Shown here piece by piece: positions 17,800-26,499 of a stretch of 64,000 bases of DNA. The notes under the pieces were generated by a model, which was not told the DNA's origin, did no database searches, and worked only from the letters and a program-made list of their open reading frames with translations. How positions within the stretch are numbered: the stretch's first letter is position 1; every line of letters begins with the position of its first letter. Source of the DNA: Marinobacterium nitratireducens (GTDB taxonomy: Bacteria; Pseudomonadota; Gammaproteobacteria; Pseudomonadales; Balneatricaceae); NCBI RefSeq assembly GCF_014645375.1, contig NZ_BMLT01000015.1, positions 19,283-83,282 on the forward strand. The letters run 5' to 3'. A program made the position numbers and the translations under genes.

Positions 17800-17869
17800 A
17801 GGGTGCCGGTGAACGGAGTGAACCGCACCGCCTGGTCGGTGCGGTGCGCTTCGCTTACCAGCACCCTAC
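17800..17869. repeat. Dispersed palindrome, GTAGGGTGC family
   Basis: The left arm GGGTGCCGGTGAACGGAG and the right arm CGCTTACCAGCACCCTAC flank a centre with GGTGCGG / CCGCACC. It lies between potI and the amidotransferase gene. Confidence 0.7.
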
Positions 17870-17897
17870 TTTTCTGCATGCTCTGCCATATACAGAA

Positions 17898-18710
17898 TCA
17901 AGCCGCCGGCGCCCGACGGGTCTGGCGGCGCATTTGCCAGGCGGCGGCCAGCACGCCGATCGCCACCACCAGAATCATCAGCGTTGCCAGTGCGTTGATC
18001 TCCGGCGTCACGCCGAGGCGCACCTTGGAAAAGATCACCATCGGCAGCGTGCTGTTACCGGGGCCCGAGACGAAGCTGGCGATGACCAGATCGTCGAGCG
18101 ACAGCGTGAACGACAGCAGCCAGCCTGAGATCAGCGCCGGCGCGATCAGCGGCAAGGTGACCAGAAAGAACAGCGTCGACGGGTGCGCGCCGAGGTCCAT
18201 CGCCGCCTCTTCCAGCGACTCGTCCAGGCTCGCCAGCCGCGACTGCACGATGACCGCGACATAGGCCATGCAGAAGGTGGTATGGGCGATGATCACCGTG
18301 GTGGTGCCGCGACCGGACGGCCAGCCGAACATCCCCTCGAGGGCGACGAACAGCAGCAGCAGCGACAGCCCGGTGATCACCTCGGGCATCACCAGCGGCG
18401 CGGTGATCATGCCCGAGAGCGCCAGCCGGCCGCGGAAGCGCCCGAAGCGCGACAGACAGAAACCGGCGAGCGTACCGAGCACCACCGCCAGGGTGGCGCT
18501 GGACACTGCCACCTTGAGACTGACCATGGCTGCGTCGATGATCTGATCGTTCTGCAGGAGCTCCGCGTACCACTTGAACGAGAAGCCGCCCCAGACGGTG
18601 ACCAGCTTGGACGCATTGAAGCTGTAGACGATCAGCGAGACGATCGGCGCGTAGAGGAAAATGAATCCCAGCCAGGCCGAGGTTTTCATGAATCCGGGAT
18701 AGCGCATCAT
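17898..18710 (-). CDS. potI: Polyamine ABC transporter permease PotI/PotC-type
   Basis: A 270-residue inner-membrane permease, the second of a heterodimeric pair for putrescine/spermidine import. About six helices are visible. The coupling loop ESLEEAAMDLGAHPSTLF matches PotC/PotI. The start ATG 18710 lies four bases inside potH (ATGA) with AGGAGG just upstream. Longer in-phase frame belongs to the antisense shadow of potH. It is the last gene of the potFGHI operon, and a palindromic repeat follows. Confidence 0.92.
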   Translation of the reverse strand: MMRYPGFMKTSAWLGFIFLYAPIVSLIVYSFNASKLVTVWGGFSFKWYAELLQNDQIIDAAMVSLKVAVSSATLAVVLGTLAGFCLSRFGRFRGRLALSGMITAPLVMPEVITGLSLLLLFVALEGMFGWPSGRGTTTVIIAHTTFCMAYVAVIVQSRLASLDESLEEAAMDLGAHPSTLFFLVTLPLIAPALISGWLLSFTLSLDDLVIASFVSGPGNSTLPMVIFSKVRLGVTPEINALATLMILVVAIGVLAAAWQMRRQTRRAPAA

Positions 18711-19660
18711 GCGGCCTCCTCCTTGCGCCCCTGCCCGTTGCGCAACAGCATGATAGGCACCACCAGGAACAACAGCATCATCGTCGCGACCGCCGAGGCC
18801 ATGGGCCAGTCGCGGTTGAGGAAGAACTCGTCCCAGAGCACCCGCCCGATCATCAGGGTATCGGAACTGCCGAGCAGCGCCGGAATCACGAACTCCCCGA
18901 CTGCCGGAATGAACACCAGCAACGACCCCGCCACGATGCCCGGCAGTGACAGCGGCACCACCACCAGCCAGAAGCGCTGCAACGGTCGGCAGCCAAGATC
19001 CTCTGCGGCCTCCAGCAGGGAGTCGTCGAGCTTCTCCAGGGCGCTGTAGAGCGGCAGGATCATGAACGGCAGATAGGTATAGATGATGCCGATGTAAACG
19101 GCAAAGTCGGTCTGCAGCATGGTCAGCGGCTGGTCTATCAGACCCAGCGACAGCAGCACATCGTTGACGACGCCGTTCTTTTTCAGGAACCCCATCCAGG
19201 CGTAAACGCGCAACAGGAAGGAAGTCCAGAACGGCAGTATCACCAGTGACAGCAGCACCACGCGGCGCCCGGGCGTCGCCCGCGCGATGACATAGGCCAT
19301 CGGAAAAGCGATGATCAGGGTGATTAGCGTCGAGATCGCCGCCACCTTGATCGAGTTCAGATAGGCATCGAGGTAGAGCGAGTCCTCGAACAGGAACTGA
19401 TAGTTGCCAAGGTTCAGCGACAGCGCGGCGACGGCGCCATCCCACTCGAACAGGCTGGTATAGGGCGGCACGGCAATCGCCGTTTCCGCCAGCGAGATTT
19501 TCAGTACCACCGCGAACGGAATCAGGAAAAAGAGCCCGAGCCAAAGCGTCGGCACCGAGGCCACCAGGCTACGGCCCGGTATCAGCCGGCCCGGCAGCCG
19601 AAGCCACGACGGGCGCCGGCGCCCGACCGCCAGCGGGGCGGATTGGGACATACTGTTCAT
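18707..19660 (-). CDS. potH: Polyamine ABC transporter permease PotH/PotB-type
   Basis: A 317-residue inner-membrane permease with six main helices and an N-terminal basic tail. The coupling segment DDSLLEAAEDLGCRPLQRFW is the PotB/PotH EAA loop. It overlaps potG by four bases at its start and potI by four bases at its end, so the stoichiometric subunits are translationally coupled. Length agrees with PotH (about 317 in E. coli). Confidence 0.93.
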   Translation of the reverse strand: MNSMSQSAPLAVGRRRPSWLRLPGRLIPGRSLVASVPTLWLGLFFLIPFAVVLKISLAETAIAVPPYTSLFEWDGAVAALSLNLGNYQFLFEDSLYLDAYLNSIKVAAISTLITLIIAFPMAYVIARATPGRRVVLLSLVILPFWTSFLLRVYAWMGFLKKNGVVNDVLLSLGLIDQPLTMLQTDFAVYIGIIYTYLPFMILPLYSALEKLDDSLLEAAEDLGCRPLQRFWLVVVPLSLPGIVAGSLLVFIPAVGEFVIPALLGSSDTLMIGRVLWDEFFLNRDWPMASAVATMMLLFLVVPIMLLRNGQGRKEEAA

Positions 19661-20826
19661 GACGTCAGTACCACGCAGCTGTCACCGCTCCAGGACAACC
19701 AGACCCGGTCGCGGTAGTTCAGGCGCTCGTCGAAACGGCGCGCCATATTCGGTTTGGTGACGCGGATCTGCCGGCCGCCCGGCAACAGCACACGGAACAC
19801 CGACAGGCTGCCCATATAGGCGACCTCGTCGATGGTCCCCTCCAGGCAGTTGTCCGCCTGCTCAGGCTTGTCGCGTGAAATACGGATTTTCTCGGGCCGC
19901 ACAGCCGCCCACACCTTCTGTCCCGGTGCGCAGCTGATGCCATGATTGATGAAAAAGCTGCTTCCGGCTTCCGGTGAATGGATACGCACGAAGTCGGTTT
20001 CATCCTCGGTCACCTGCCCTTCGAACAGGTTGACCGAGCCGACGAACTCGGCAACGAAGCGGTTCTGCGGATACTCGTAGAGGTCGTGCGGCTCGCCGAC
20101 CTGGACAATCTCGCCCTGATTCATGACGCCGATGCGGGTCGAGAGCGTCATTGCCTCTTCCTGGTCATGGGTAACGACCATGAAGGTGACGCCGAGATTT
20201 TCCTGAATATTGATCAGCTCGAACTGGGTCTCCTCGCGCAGTTTCTTGTCCAGCGCACCGAGCGGTTCATCGAGCAGCAGCAGCTTGGGCCGCTTGATCA
20301 GTGCCCGCGCCAGTGCCGCGCGCTGGCGCTGGCCGCCCGACAACTGGTGCGGCTTGCGCCGTCCCAGATGACCGAGCTGCACCAGATCCAGCATCTCGGC
20401 AACCCGCTTTTTCACTTCGGCCCGCGGTACACCGTCGCGCTTCAGGCCGAATGCGACGTTGTCTGCCACCGACAGATGAGGAAACAGCGCATAGGACTGG
20501 AACATCATGTTCACCGGCCGCTTCCAGGCCGGGATCGCGGAGATATCCACACCGTCAATCAGGATGCGGCCGCTGGTCGGCGTTTCGAAGCCGGCGAGCA
20601 TGCGCAGCAGCGTGCTCTTGCCGGAGCCGGAGCCGCCCAGCAGACAGAACAGTTCGGACTGGTAGATATCGAGGGAAACATTGTCGACGGCGACGAATTC
20701 GCCAAAGTGTTTGCTGACGTTTTCGATCCGCACAAAGGGTTCTGCGTCAGCGCGACGCCAGGGCGCCTGGACATCGTCCGGCGCCTGCACAGGTGCCGGT
20801 TGCTGAGTGTATTCGGACAACTGCAT
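19657..20826 (-). CDS. potG: Polyamine ABC transporter ATP-binding protein PotG/PotA-type
   Basis: A 389-residue ATPase of the polyamine importer. Walker A GGSGSGKST, signature LSGGQRQR, Walker B LLLLDEPLGALD and the H-loop VVTHDQEEAM are intact. A C-terminal TOBE-type beta domain (about residues 300-389) is typical of the MalK/PotA class. About 30 extra residues precede the ABC domain, similar to PotG. ATG 20826 has a nearby AAGAG. It is the second gene of the operon after potF. Confidence 0.94.
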   Translation of the reverse strand: MQLSEYTQQPAPVQAPDDVQAPWRRADAEPFVRIENVSKHFGEFVAVDNVSLDIYQSELFCLLGGSGSGKSTLLRMLAGFETPTSGRILIDGVDISAIPAWKRPVNMMFQSYALFPHLSVADNVAFGLKRDGVPRAEVKKRVAEMLDLVQLGHLGRRKPHQLSGGQRQRAALARALIKRPKLLLLDEPLGALDKKLREETQFELINIQENLGVTFMVVTHDQEEAMTLSTRIGVMNQGEIVQVGEPHDLYEYPQNRFVAEFVGSVNLFEGQVTEDETDFVRIHSPEAGSSFFINHGISCAPGQKVWAAVRPEKIRISRDKPEQADNCLEGTIDEVAYMGSLSVFRVLLPGGRQIRVTKPNMARRFDERLNYRDRVWLSWSGDSCVVLTS

Positions 20827-20903
20827 GGGACTCTTCTCGGCAAAGGACGGGAGGCCGCCCCGCGGACGGGGCGGTCGGGGTCAGGACACCAGCGAACGGG
20901 CCC

Positions 20904-21995
20904 TTAGCGGCCGGTTTTGACGCGGGTCCAGGCGCGGGTCAGCAGGCGGTCGAACTTGGCAGTATGTGCGTTCTGCGCAAACAGCTTCGCCTTGACCTCC
21001 TCGGAGGGATAGACCCCGGGGTTGCTGCGAACGTCCTCGTTGAGCAGCGGCTGTGCTTCGGTGTTGGCCACCGCGTAGTAGACGAAGTTGGAGATACCGG
21101 CCGCGACTTCGGGTTGCAGCACGAAGTTGATGAACTTGTGCGCCGCCTCCGGATGGGGCGCGTCGGCCGGAATCGCCATCAGATCGAACCAGGCCAGGCT
21201 GCCTTCCCTGGGGATGCTGTAACCGACGCTGATACCCTGACCGGCACTGGCGGCGCGATCCTGGGCCTGCAGCACGTCGCCGTTATAGCCGAGCGCAACG
21301 CAGATTTCACCGTTGGCAAGATCACTGATGTACTGTGAAGAGTGGAAATACTTGATGTGCGGCTGCACCGATGCCAGCAGCGCTTCGGCCTGATCCAGGT
21401 CGGCCTTGCTCTCGCTGTTGGGGTCCAGGCCAAGATAGTTGAGCGCCAGCGCAACCACCTCCGCCGGCGAGTCGAGCACCGCCAGGCCACAGTCAGCCAC
21501 CTTCGCCGCCAGCTCGGGCTTGAAGATCAGGTCCCAGGAGTCGATCGGCATGTCGCCCACCCGCTCCCTGACCATGTCCACGTTGTAGCCGATGCCGGTG
21601 GTTCCCCAGGTGTAGGGCACGCCGTGGACATTGTTCGGGTCGTTGCGCGAGACGGTCTGCAGCAGCTGCGCATCGAGATTGCCGTAGTTGGACAGCTGAT
21701 CCCGGTCGACCTCGGCGTAGATGCCGGCCTGTATCTGGCGCTCCAGGAAGAACGCCGAGGGCACTACCAGGTCATAACCGCTGCGACCGGACATCAGCTT
21801 GGCCTCGAGCACCTCGTTGGAATCGTAGACGTCGTAATTGACGCGAATACCGGTCTCCTTCTCGAACTGGCTGACCGCCTCCGGCGAGATGTAGTCGGAC
21901 CAGTTGTAAATATTCAGCACCGGCTCCTGTGCATGCGCGCCGGTGGCCACCAGACTGCCCAGAACCGCGCCCATCAGAGTCTTTTTCAAAGTCAT
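20904..21995 (-). CDS. potF: Periplasmic polyamine-binding protein PotF/SpuD-like
   Basis: A 363-residue exported binding protein that captures putrescine or spermidine for PotGHI. The signal peptide runs to about residue 22 (MTLKKTLMGAVLG ... AHA). The mature N-terminus LNIYNWSDYISPE is the hallmark of the PotD/PotF family, and HGVPYTWGTTGIGYN is a further conserved block. GAGGAG precedes the ATG. It heads the potFGHI operon, divergent from gntR, and a TGTGATCACA operator lies in the shared upstream region. The choice between putrescine and spermidine cannot be settled here. Confidence 0.94.
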   Translation of the reverse strand: MTLKKTLMGAVLGSLVATGAHAQEPVLNIYNWSDYISPEAVSQFEKETGIRVNYDVYDSNEVLEAKLMSGRSGYDLVVPSAFFLERQIQAGIYAEVDRDQLSNYGNLDAQLLQTVSRNDPNNVHGVPYTWGTTGIGYNVDMVRERVGDMPIDSWDLIFKPELAAKVADCGLAVLDSPAEVVALALNYLGLDPNSESKADLDQAEALLASVQPHIKYFHSSQYISDLANGEICVALGYNGDVLQAQDRAASAGQGISVGYSIPREGSLAWFDLMAIPADAPHPEAAHKFINFVLQPEVAAGISNFVYYAVANTEAQPLLNEDVRSNPGVYPSEEVKAKLFAQNAHTAKFDRLLTRAWTRVKTGR

Positions 21996-22180
21996 TGCCT
22001 GAAGCTCCTCTCTAATTTTTTTTGTCGGAGTGGATGATCGCGAACCGAACGATGCCCTGGCTCACGTCCCCCCGACACGTTACGGTTCGCCGGCCACAAG
22101 ACTGAATACCTCCCGGGAGGTATTCGCCCCCTAAGTCCGGTTCGGGACAGGGGCCAGCCGTCGTTCAAACTGAGCCTTAT

Positions 22181-22190
22181 TGTGATCACA
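22181..22190. promoter_or_regulatory. TGTGATCACA operator between potF and gntR
   Basis: A perfect 10-bp palindrome in the divergent region, about 190 bases upstream of potF. A degenerate second copy, AGTGATCGCA, is at 22246-22255, 65 bp centre to centre. The same core occurs twice upstream of the aminotransferase gene. The natural candidate to bind is the GntR regulator encoded alongside. Confidence 0.65.
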
Positions 22191-22392
22191 TTTTTTCTTG
22201 GCACGCAACCCCGGCGCAGCGAAGAATTCGCTATAGCCTGTTATTAGTGATCGCATTAAGATATACAAAGGCCTGGCCCGGCCTATACCTGGGCCCAGAC
22301 CCTTGATCCGGGCGCCCCGGCTTGGCTCAATAAGGCAAAGACCCCAACAAGGCCCGCAGCCCGGGCCAACAACGGCACCCGCCCCGGATCCG

Positions 22393-23124
22393 ATGAAACA
22401 GAAAGCACCGCTCAAACTCACACTCGAAGGCCTGGACCCGAACCTGACCGTCAATCAGCGGGTCTACCGCAGCCTGCGAAACGCCCTGATGTGCGGCGCC
22501 ATTGCGCCGGGGCGAGCACTGACCATTCGCGAGCTCGCGGGGCTGCTCGATGTCAGCCCGATGCCGGTGCGCGAGGCGCTGCGCCAGCTCGCCGCCGAGA
22601 ACGCGCTGGAAATTCTCGGCAATCGCCGTGTCCAGGTGCCGCGCATGTCGGCGATGAAGTTCCGGGAACTCTACGAGGCGCGAATTGCGCTGGAGAGCCA
22701 CGCCGCCGAACGCGCCCTCCCCTACATCGACCAGGCCCGCATAGACGAGCTCCGGCGCATCGACGCCGAGATCGACGCCGCCTACTTCGAGGGCGACCAC
22801 GACAGGGTCAGCATCTGCAATCAGCGCTTCCACCGCTGCCTGTACGAGGCCAACCCGCACCAGGTCACGGTACCGCTGATCGAAAGTCTCTGGCTGCAGC
22901 TTGGCCCCTTCATGCGCCTGGCCACCAGCCAGCTCGACGAGCACTACCAGGTGGACCGCCACAACGAGGCGCTCGATGCCATTCGCAGTCAGGACGCCTT
23001 CGCCCTGCGCCGGGCCATCGCGGCCGACATCCGCGACGGCAACGCCTTCGTGGTGGACTCGGGTCTGCTGGACGAAGTGATGGACGATTCACCGAAGGTA
23101 GGAGCTCGCTCTGCGGGCGATTAA
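22393..23124 (+). CDS. GntR-family (FadR/FCD subfamily) transcriptional regulator
   Basis: A 243-residue regulator. The winged-helix N-terminus (about residues 15-85) contains LTIRELAGLLDVSPMPVREA, the GntR recognition region. The C-terminal all-helical FCD ligand domain carries a metal-site pattern with D/H residues (NQRFHRCLYE, RHNEALDAI). ATG 22393 starts directly before the conserved domain. A longer in-phase TTG start at 22303 would add a low-complexity Pro/Gln tail and is less likely. It sits between potFGHI and the aminotransferase gene, with matching palindromes on both sides, so it probably represses both in response to a polyamine or an early catabolite. Confidence 0.88.
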   Translation: MKQKAPLKLTLEGLDPNLTVNQRVYRSLRNALMCGAIAPGRALTIRELAGLLDVSPMPVREALRQLAAENALEILGNRRVQVPRMSAMKFRELYEARIALESHAAERALPYIDQARIDELRRIDAEIDAAYFEGDHDRVSICNQRFHRCLYEANPHQVTVPLIESLWLQLGPFMRLATSQLDEHYQVDRHNEALDAIRSQDAFALRRAIAADIRDGNAFVVDSGLLDEVMDDSPKVGARSAGD

Positions 23125-23228
23125 CCCCCGCCTCTGGAGCCGCCATACCAGTTCGCCCGCGGAGCGGGCGCCTGCGCACCGACCGCTCCCCTGCCACTCG
23201 CCCCGCGATACCCACCCCAAGCCAAAAG

Positions 23229-23242
23229 TTTGTGATCACAAA
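23229..23242. promoter_or_regulatory. GntR operator 1 upstream of spuC
   Basis: TTTGTGATCACAAA is a perfect palindrome of 14 bp sharing the TGTGATCACA core with the potF/gntR site. Confidence 0.75.
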
Positions 23243-23260
23243 AATATATTGACTTTAAAT

Positions 23261-23278
23261 ATTTTGTGATCACAAAAT
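23261..23278. promoter_or_regulatory. GntR operator 2 upstream of spuC
   Basis: ATTTTGTGATCACAAAAT is a perfect 18-bp palindrome, centred 34 bp after operator 1. A TTGACT -35-like box lies between the two (23249-23254). An upstream in-phase ATG of the aminotransferase overlaps this site, supporting the downstream ATG at 23346 as the real start. Confidence 0.78.
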
Positions 23279-23345
23279 GGCGAACATAAACCAACAACAA
23301 CCGTCCGCCGCACATCGCGCGGAAAGCAGCCGAGGGGAGCGAACC

Positions 23346-24743
23346 ATGCAATCGAACGCCGTCACCCAGACCGAAAACCTGACCGCAGCGATCCAGCGGA
23401 TCGACGCCAACCATCACTGGCATCCGTTCACCGATACCGCCGCGCTCAACAGCAAGGGCGCCCGCGTCATCGTGCGTGGCGAAGGCGTCTACGTATGGGA
23501 TTCCGAGGGCAATCGCATCATCGACGGCATGGCCGGGCTCTGGTGCGTCAACATGGGCTACGGCCGCAAGGAACTGATCGACGCCGCCAAGCAGCAGCTC
23601 GACGAACTGCCCTACTACAATCATTTCTTTCAGACCACCACCACACCGGCCGCGGTCCTGGCGCAGGAAATCGCCAGCGTCACGCCCGGGGATCTGAACC
23701 ATATCTTCTTCGCCAACTCGGGCTCCGAAGCGGTCGACACCCTGATCCGCATGATCCGGCACTACTGGGCAGTGGAAGGCAAACCGGAAAAGAATGTGCT
23801 GATCGGGCGCAAGAACGCCTATCACGGCAGTACCATAGGCGGCACTAGCCTCGGCGGCATGGGCGCGATGCACAAGCAGGGAGGGCCCTACCTGCCGAAT
23901 ATCGAGCATATCGACCAGCCCTACTGGTACGGTGAAGCCGGCGATCTCGACGAGGAAGCCTTCGGCCTCAAGGCCGCCCGCGCGCTGGAGGAAAAAATTC
24001 TGGAGGTGGGCCCGGAGAAGGTCGCCGCCTTTATCGGCGAGCCGATCCAGGGCGCCGGCGGCGTCATCGTGCCGCCGGCCAGCTACTGGCCCGAAATTCA
24101 GCGTATCTGCCGCAAGTACGACATCCTGCTGGCCGCCGACGAGGTGATCTGCGGATTCGGTCGCACCGGCAGCTGGTTCGGTTCCCAGACCTTCGGCATC
24201 GAACCGGATCTGATGTCGATGGCCAAGGGACTGTCATCGGGCTACATGCCGATTTCGGCGGTGGCGGTCGGCGACCGTGTCGCCAACTGCCTTATCGAGA
24301 AAGGCGGCGAGTTTTTCCACGGTTTCACCTACTCCGGCCACCCGGTAGCGGCGGCAGTGGCAGTCGCCAATATCCGCCTGATGAAACAGGAAAAGGTGGT
24401 GGATTACGTCGCCGACGATATCGGTCCCTACTTCCAGCAGCAGCTTCGCGCGGTGCTCGCCGACCAGCCGCTGACGGGGCATATCGAGGGTGCGGGCCTG
24501 GTTGCGGGCATCGCCCTGGTGAAAGACAGGGAGGCCAAGCAGTTTTTCGCCGACGAAGGCACCGTTGGCACCCTCTGTCGCGACCACTGCTTCGAGAACG
24601 GCCTGATCATGCGCGCCGTCGGCGACCGCATGGTGCTGTCACCGCCGCTGGTGATCAGCCGCAAGGAAGTGGACGAGCTGTGCGCCAAGGTACGCAAATG
24701 CTTCGACCTTACGCTGGACAGCGTACGGACGCAGGGCTTATAG
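23346..24743 (+). CDS. spuC: Putrescine/polyamine:pyruvate aminotransferase (SpuC-like, class III)
   Basis: A 465-residue PLP enzyme transferring an amino group from putrescine (or a related omega-amine) to pyruvate. The PLP lysine is K294 in SMAKGLSSGY. Other class III landmarks are NSGSEAVDTLIR, YHGSTIGG and ADEVICGFGRTG. Similarity by eye to Pseudomonas SpuC is high across the whole length, including PYWYGE and QGAGGVIVPP. ATG 23346 has GGGGAG six bases upstream. It is preceded by two perfect operators and lies beside gntR and the polyamine importer. Beta-alanine:pyruvate activity is an alternative. Confidence 0.9.
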   Translation: MQSNAVTQTENLTAAIQRIDANHHWHPFTDTAALNSKGARVIVRGEGVYVWDSEGNRIIDGMAGLWCVNMGYGRKELIDAAKQQLDELPYYNHFFQTTTTPAAVLAQEIASVTPGDLNHIFFANSGSEAVDTLIRMIRHYWAVEGKPEKNVLIGRKNAYHGSTIGGTSLGGMGAMHKQGGPYLPNIEHIDQPYWYGEAGDLDEEAFGLKAARALEEKILEVGPEKVAAFIGEPIQGAGGVIVPPASYWPEIQRICRKYDILLAADEVICGFGRTGSWFGSQTFGIEPDLMSMAKGLSSGYMPISAVAVGDRVANCLIEKGGEFFHGFTYSGHPVAAAVAVANIRLMKQEKVVDYVADDIGPYFQQQLRAVLADQPLTGHIEGAGLVAGIALVKDREAKQFFADEGTVGTLCRDHCFENGLIMRAVGDRMVLSPPLVISRKEVDELCAKVRKCFDLTLDSVRTQGL

Positions 24744-24767
24744 AAAGCCATTACACGCTCCCCGTAT

Positions 24768-24833
24768 GGCGGGTTAGACGCGCATCGTCGTATCTGTCCG
24801 CCCCCAGGAAAACTGGGCGCGTCGTAACCCGCC
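24768..24833. repeat. Dispersed palindrome, GGCGGGTTA type
   Basis: GGCGGGTTAGACGCG at the left pairs imperfectly with CGCGTCGTAACCCGCC at the right. It lies in the convergent gap between spuC and ntrC. Confidence 0.65.
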
Positions 24834-24855
24834 AAGAGGCCAACTTCACCTCGAT

Positions 24856-24927
24856 GGTGGGTTACGCGGCGCCCACATACCGGCAGCAGCGGATATCAAG
24901 AAGCCAGGCGCCGCTAACCCACCCTAC
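24856..24927. repeat. Dispersed palindrome, GGTGGGTTA type
   Basis: GGTGGGTTACGCGGCGCC on the left and GGCGCCGCTAACCCACC on the right, followed by CTAC, form a near-perfect inverted repeat. It is adjacent to the similar element at 24768. Confidence 0.7.
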
Positions 24928-25068
24928 ACATTCAGCAACCATCGTGCCCGCCCGGTTCGCCACGAGGCGTGCCTCCTTGGGGACAAGGCCAGTGTGCCAA
25001 CCCCGCCGTAGGAGCGGCGCCTCGCCGCGAATGACCGCGGTGCCTAACCGGTTCGCCACGGGACATGG

Positions 25069-26499
25069 CTACTCATCCTCATCCTGCTCGTTGCCGCCAT
25101 CCATCCCCAGCTCCTTGATCTTGCGGGTCAGGGTATTGCGACCCCAGCCGAGCAGCTGGGCGGCGTCGCGACGCCGGCCTGCGGTGTGCTTGAGCGCGGT
25201 TTCGATCATGATGCGCTCGAACGCCGGCACCGCCTCTTCGAGAATGCCCTGGCGACCACAGCCAAGCTGCTGATCGGTCCAGAGCCGCAACGCCTGCTCC
25301 CAGTTGGCGCTGACCGTCGTCCCCTGCTCCTGCTGCTCCAGCAGCTCCGGCGGCAGGTCCTCGATCAACACCTCCCTGCCGGAGGCCATGACCGTCAGCC
25401 AGCGACAGGTGTTCTCGAGCTGGCGCACGTTGCCCTGCCACGGCAGGTGACACATGAACTTCTCGGTATCCGACTTGAGTATCTTCGGCTCGACGTTGAG
25501 CTCCTTGGCCGAGGTGGCCAGAAAATGCTGCGCCAGACGCGGAATGTCCTCGCGACGGTCGGAAAGCCTGGGTATGTGGATCCGGATGACGTTGAGGCGA
25601 TGGAACAGATCCTCGCGGAAACGGCCGTCCGCCACCAGTTTCTCGAGATTCTGATGGGTCGCGGCGATGATGCGCACATCCACCTTCACCGGGGTGTGGC
25701 CGCCGACCCGGTAGAACTCGCCATCGGCCAGCACGCGCAGCAGCCGGGTCTGGGTATCGGCCGGCATATCGCCGATCTCGTCCAGGAACAGGGTACCGCC
25801 GTCGGCCTGCTCGAAGCGGCCGCGCCGCGCGGCGGCGGCGCCGGTGAAGGCGCCCTTCTCGTGACCGAACAGCTCCGACTCGATCAGGTCCTTCGGTATC
25901 GCCGCCATATTCAGCGGAATGAACGGCCGGCTGGCGCGCGGGCTGTGCTTGTGCAGCGCATGGGCCACCAGCTCCTTGCCGGTACCGGACTCGCCGTTGA
26001 TCAGTACCGTGATATTGGACTGTGACAGACGACCGATGGCGCGAAACACCTCCTGCATCGCCGGCGCCTCGCCGATGATCTCGGTGGCACGCCCCATCAC
26101 CTGCTCGGTGACTTCCTGCTGCTGCTCGTGGGCGTGGGCAACGGCGCGCTGCACCAGCGCAACGGCCTCGTCGACATCGAACGGCTTGGGCAGATACTCG
26201 AAAGCGCCGCCCTGATAGGACGCCACCGCGCTCTCCAGGTCCGAGTGCGCGGTCATGATGATGATCGGCAACTCCGGATGGTCCGCCTGCACCTGGTCGA
26301 GCATCTGCAGGCCGTCGGTACCCGGCATCCGGATATCGCTGATGATGGCATCGGGGCAGTCGCGCCCCAGGCGGCGCAGGAGGTCGTCGGCATTGTCGAA
26401 GGACTGGGTTTCGAGCCCCGCCTGATCCAGCGCCTTCTCCAGCACCCAGCGGATCGACCGGTCGTCATCCACAATCCAGACGTTACCTGAGGTTCTCAT
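25069..26499 (-). CDS. glnG: Nitrogen regulation response regulator NtrC (NR-I)
   Basis: A 476-residue sigma-54 activator. The N-terminal receiver has phospho-acceptor D55 (ISDIRMPG) and acidic cluster IVDDD at 9-13. The central AAA+ domain has Walker A GESGTGKE and the sigma-54 loop GAFTGA. The C-terminal Fis-type helix-turn-helix ends in [16 protein letters not shown] 26499 has GGAG upstream and lies within the last 17 bases of ntrB, giving coupled translation. When phosphorylated it activates glnA, whose promoter in this window carries NtrC sites. Confidence 0.96.
   Translation of the reverse strand: MRTSGNVWIVDDDRSIRWVLEKALDQAGLETQSFDNADDLLRRLGRDCPDAIISDIRMPGTDGLQMLDQVQADHPELPIIIMTAHSDLESAVASYQGGAFEYLPKPFDVDEAVALVQRAVAHAHEQQQEVTEQVMGRATEIIGEAPAMQEVFRAIGRLSQSNITVLINGESGTGKELVAHALHKHSPRASRPFIPLNMAAIPKDLIESELFGHEKGAFTGAAAARRGRFEQADGGTLFLDEIGDMPADTQTRLLRVLADGEFYRVGGHTPVKVDVRIIAATHQNLEKLVADGRFREDLFHRLNVIRIHIPRLSDRREDIPRLAQHFLATSAKELNVEPKILKSDTEKFMCHLPWQGNVRQLENTCRWLTVMASGREVLIEDLPPELLEQQEQGTTVSANWEQALRLWTDQQLGCGRQGILEEAVPAFERIMIETALKHTAGRRRDAAQLLGWGRNTLTRKIKELGMDGGNEQDEDE

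Noticed and set aside
16216..18264. A 682-codon plus-strand frame across three minus-strand genes
   Set aside because: It spans luxR-type, amidotransferase and potI genes in antisense and has Arg/Gln/His-rich noise composition.
23277..23345. Starting the SpuC-type aminotransferase at the ATG at 23277
   Set aside because: That codon lies inside a perfect operator palindrome and lacks a ribosome site. ATG 23346 has GGGGAG at ideal spacing.
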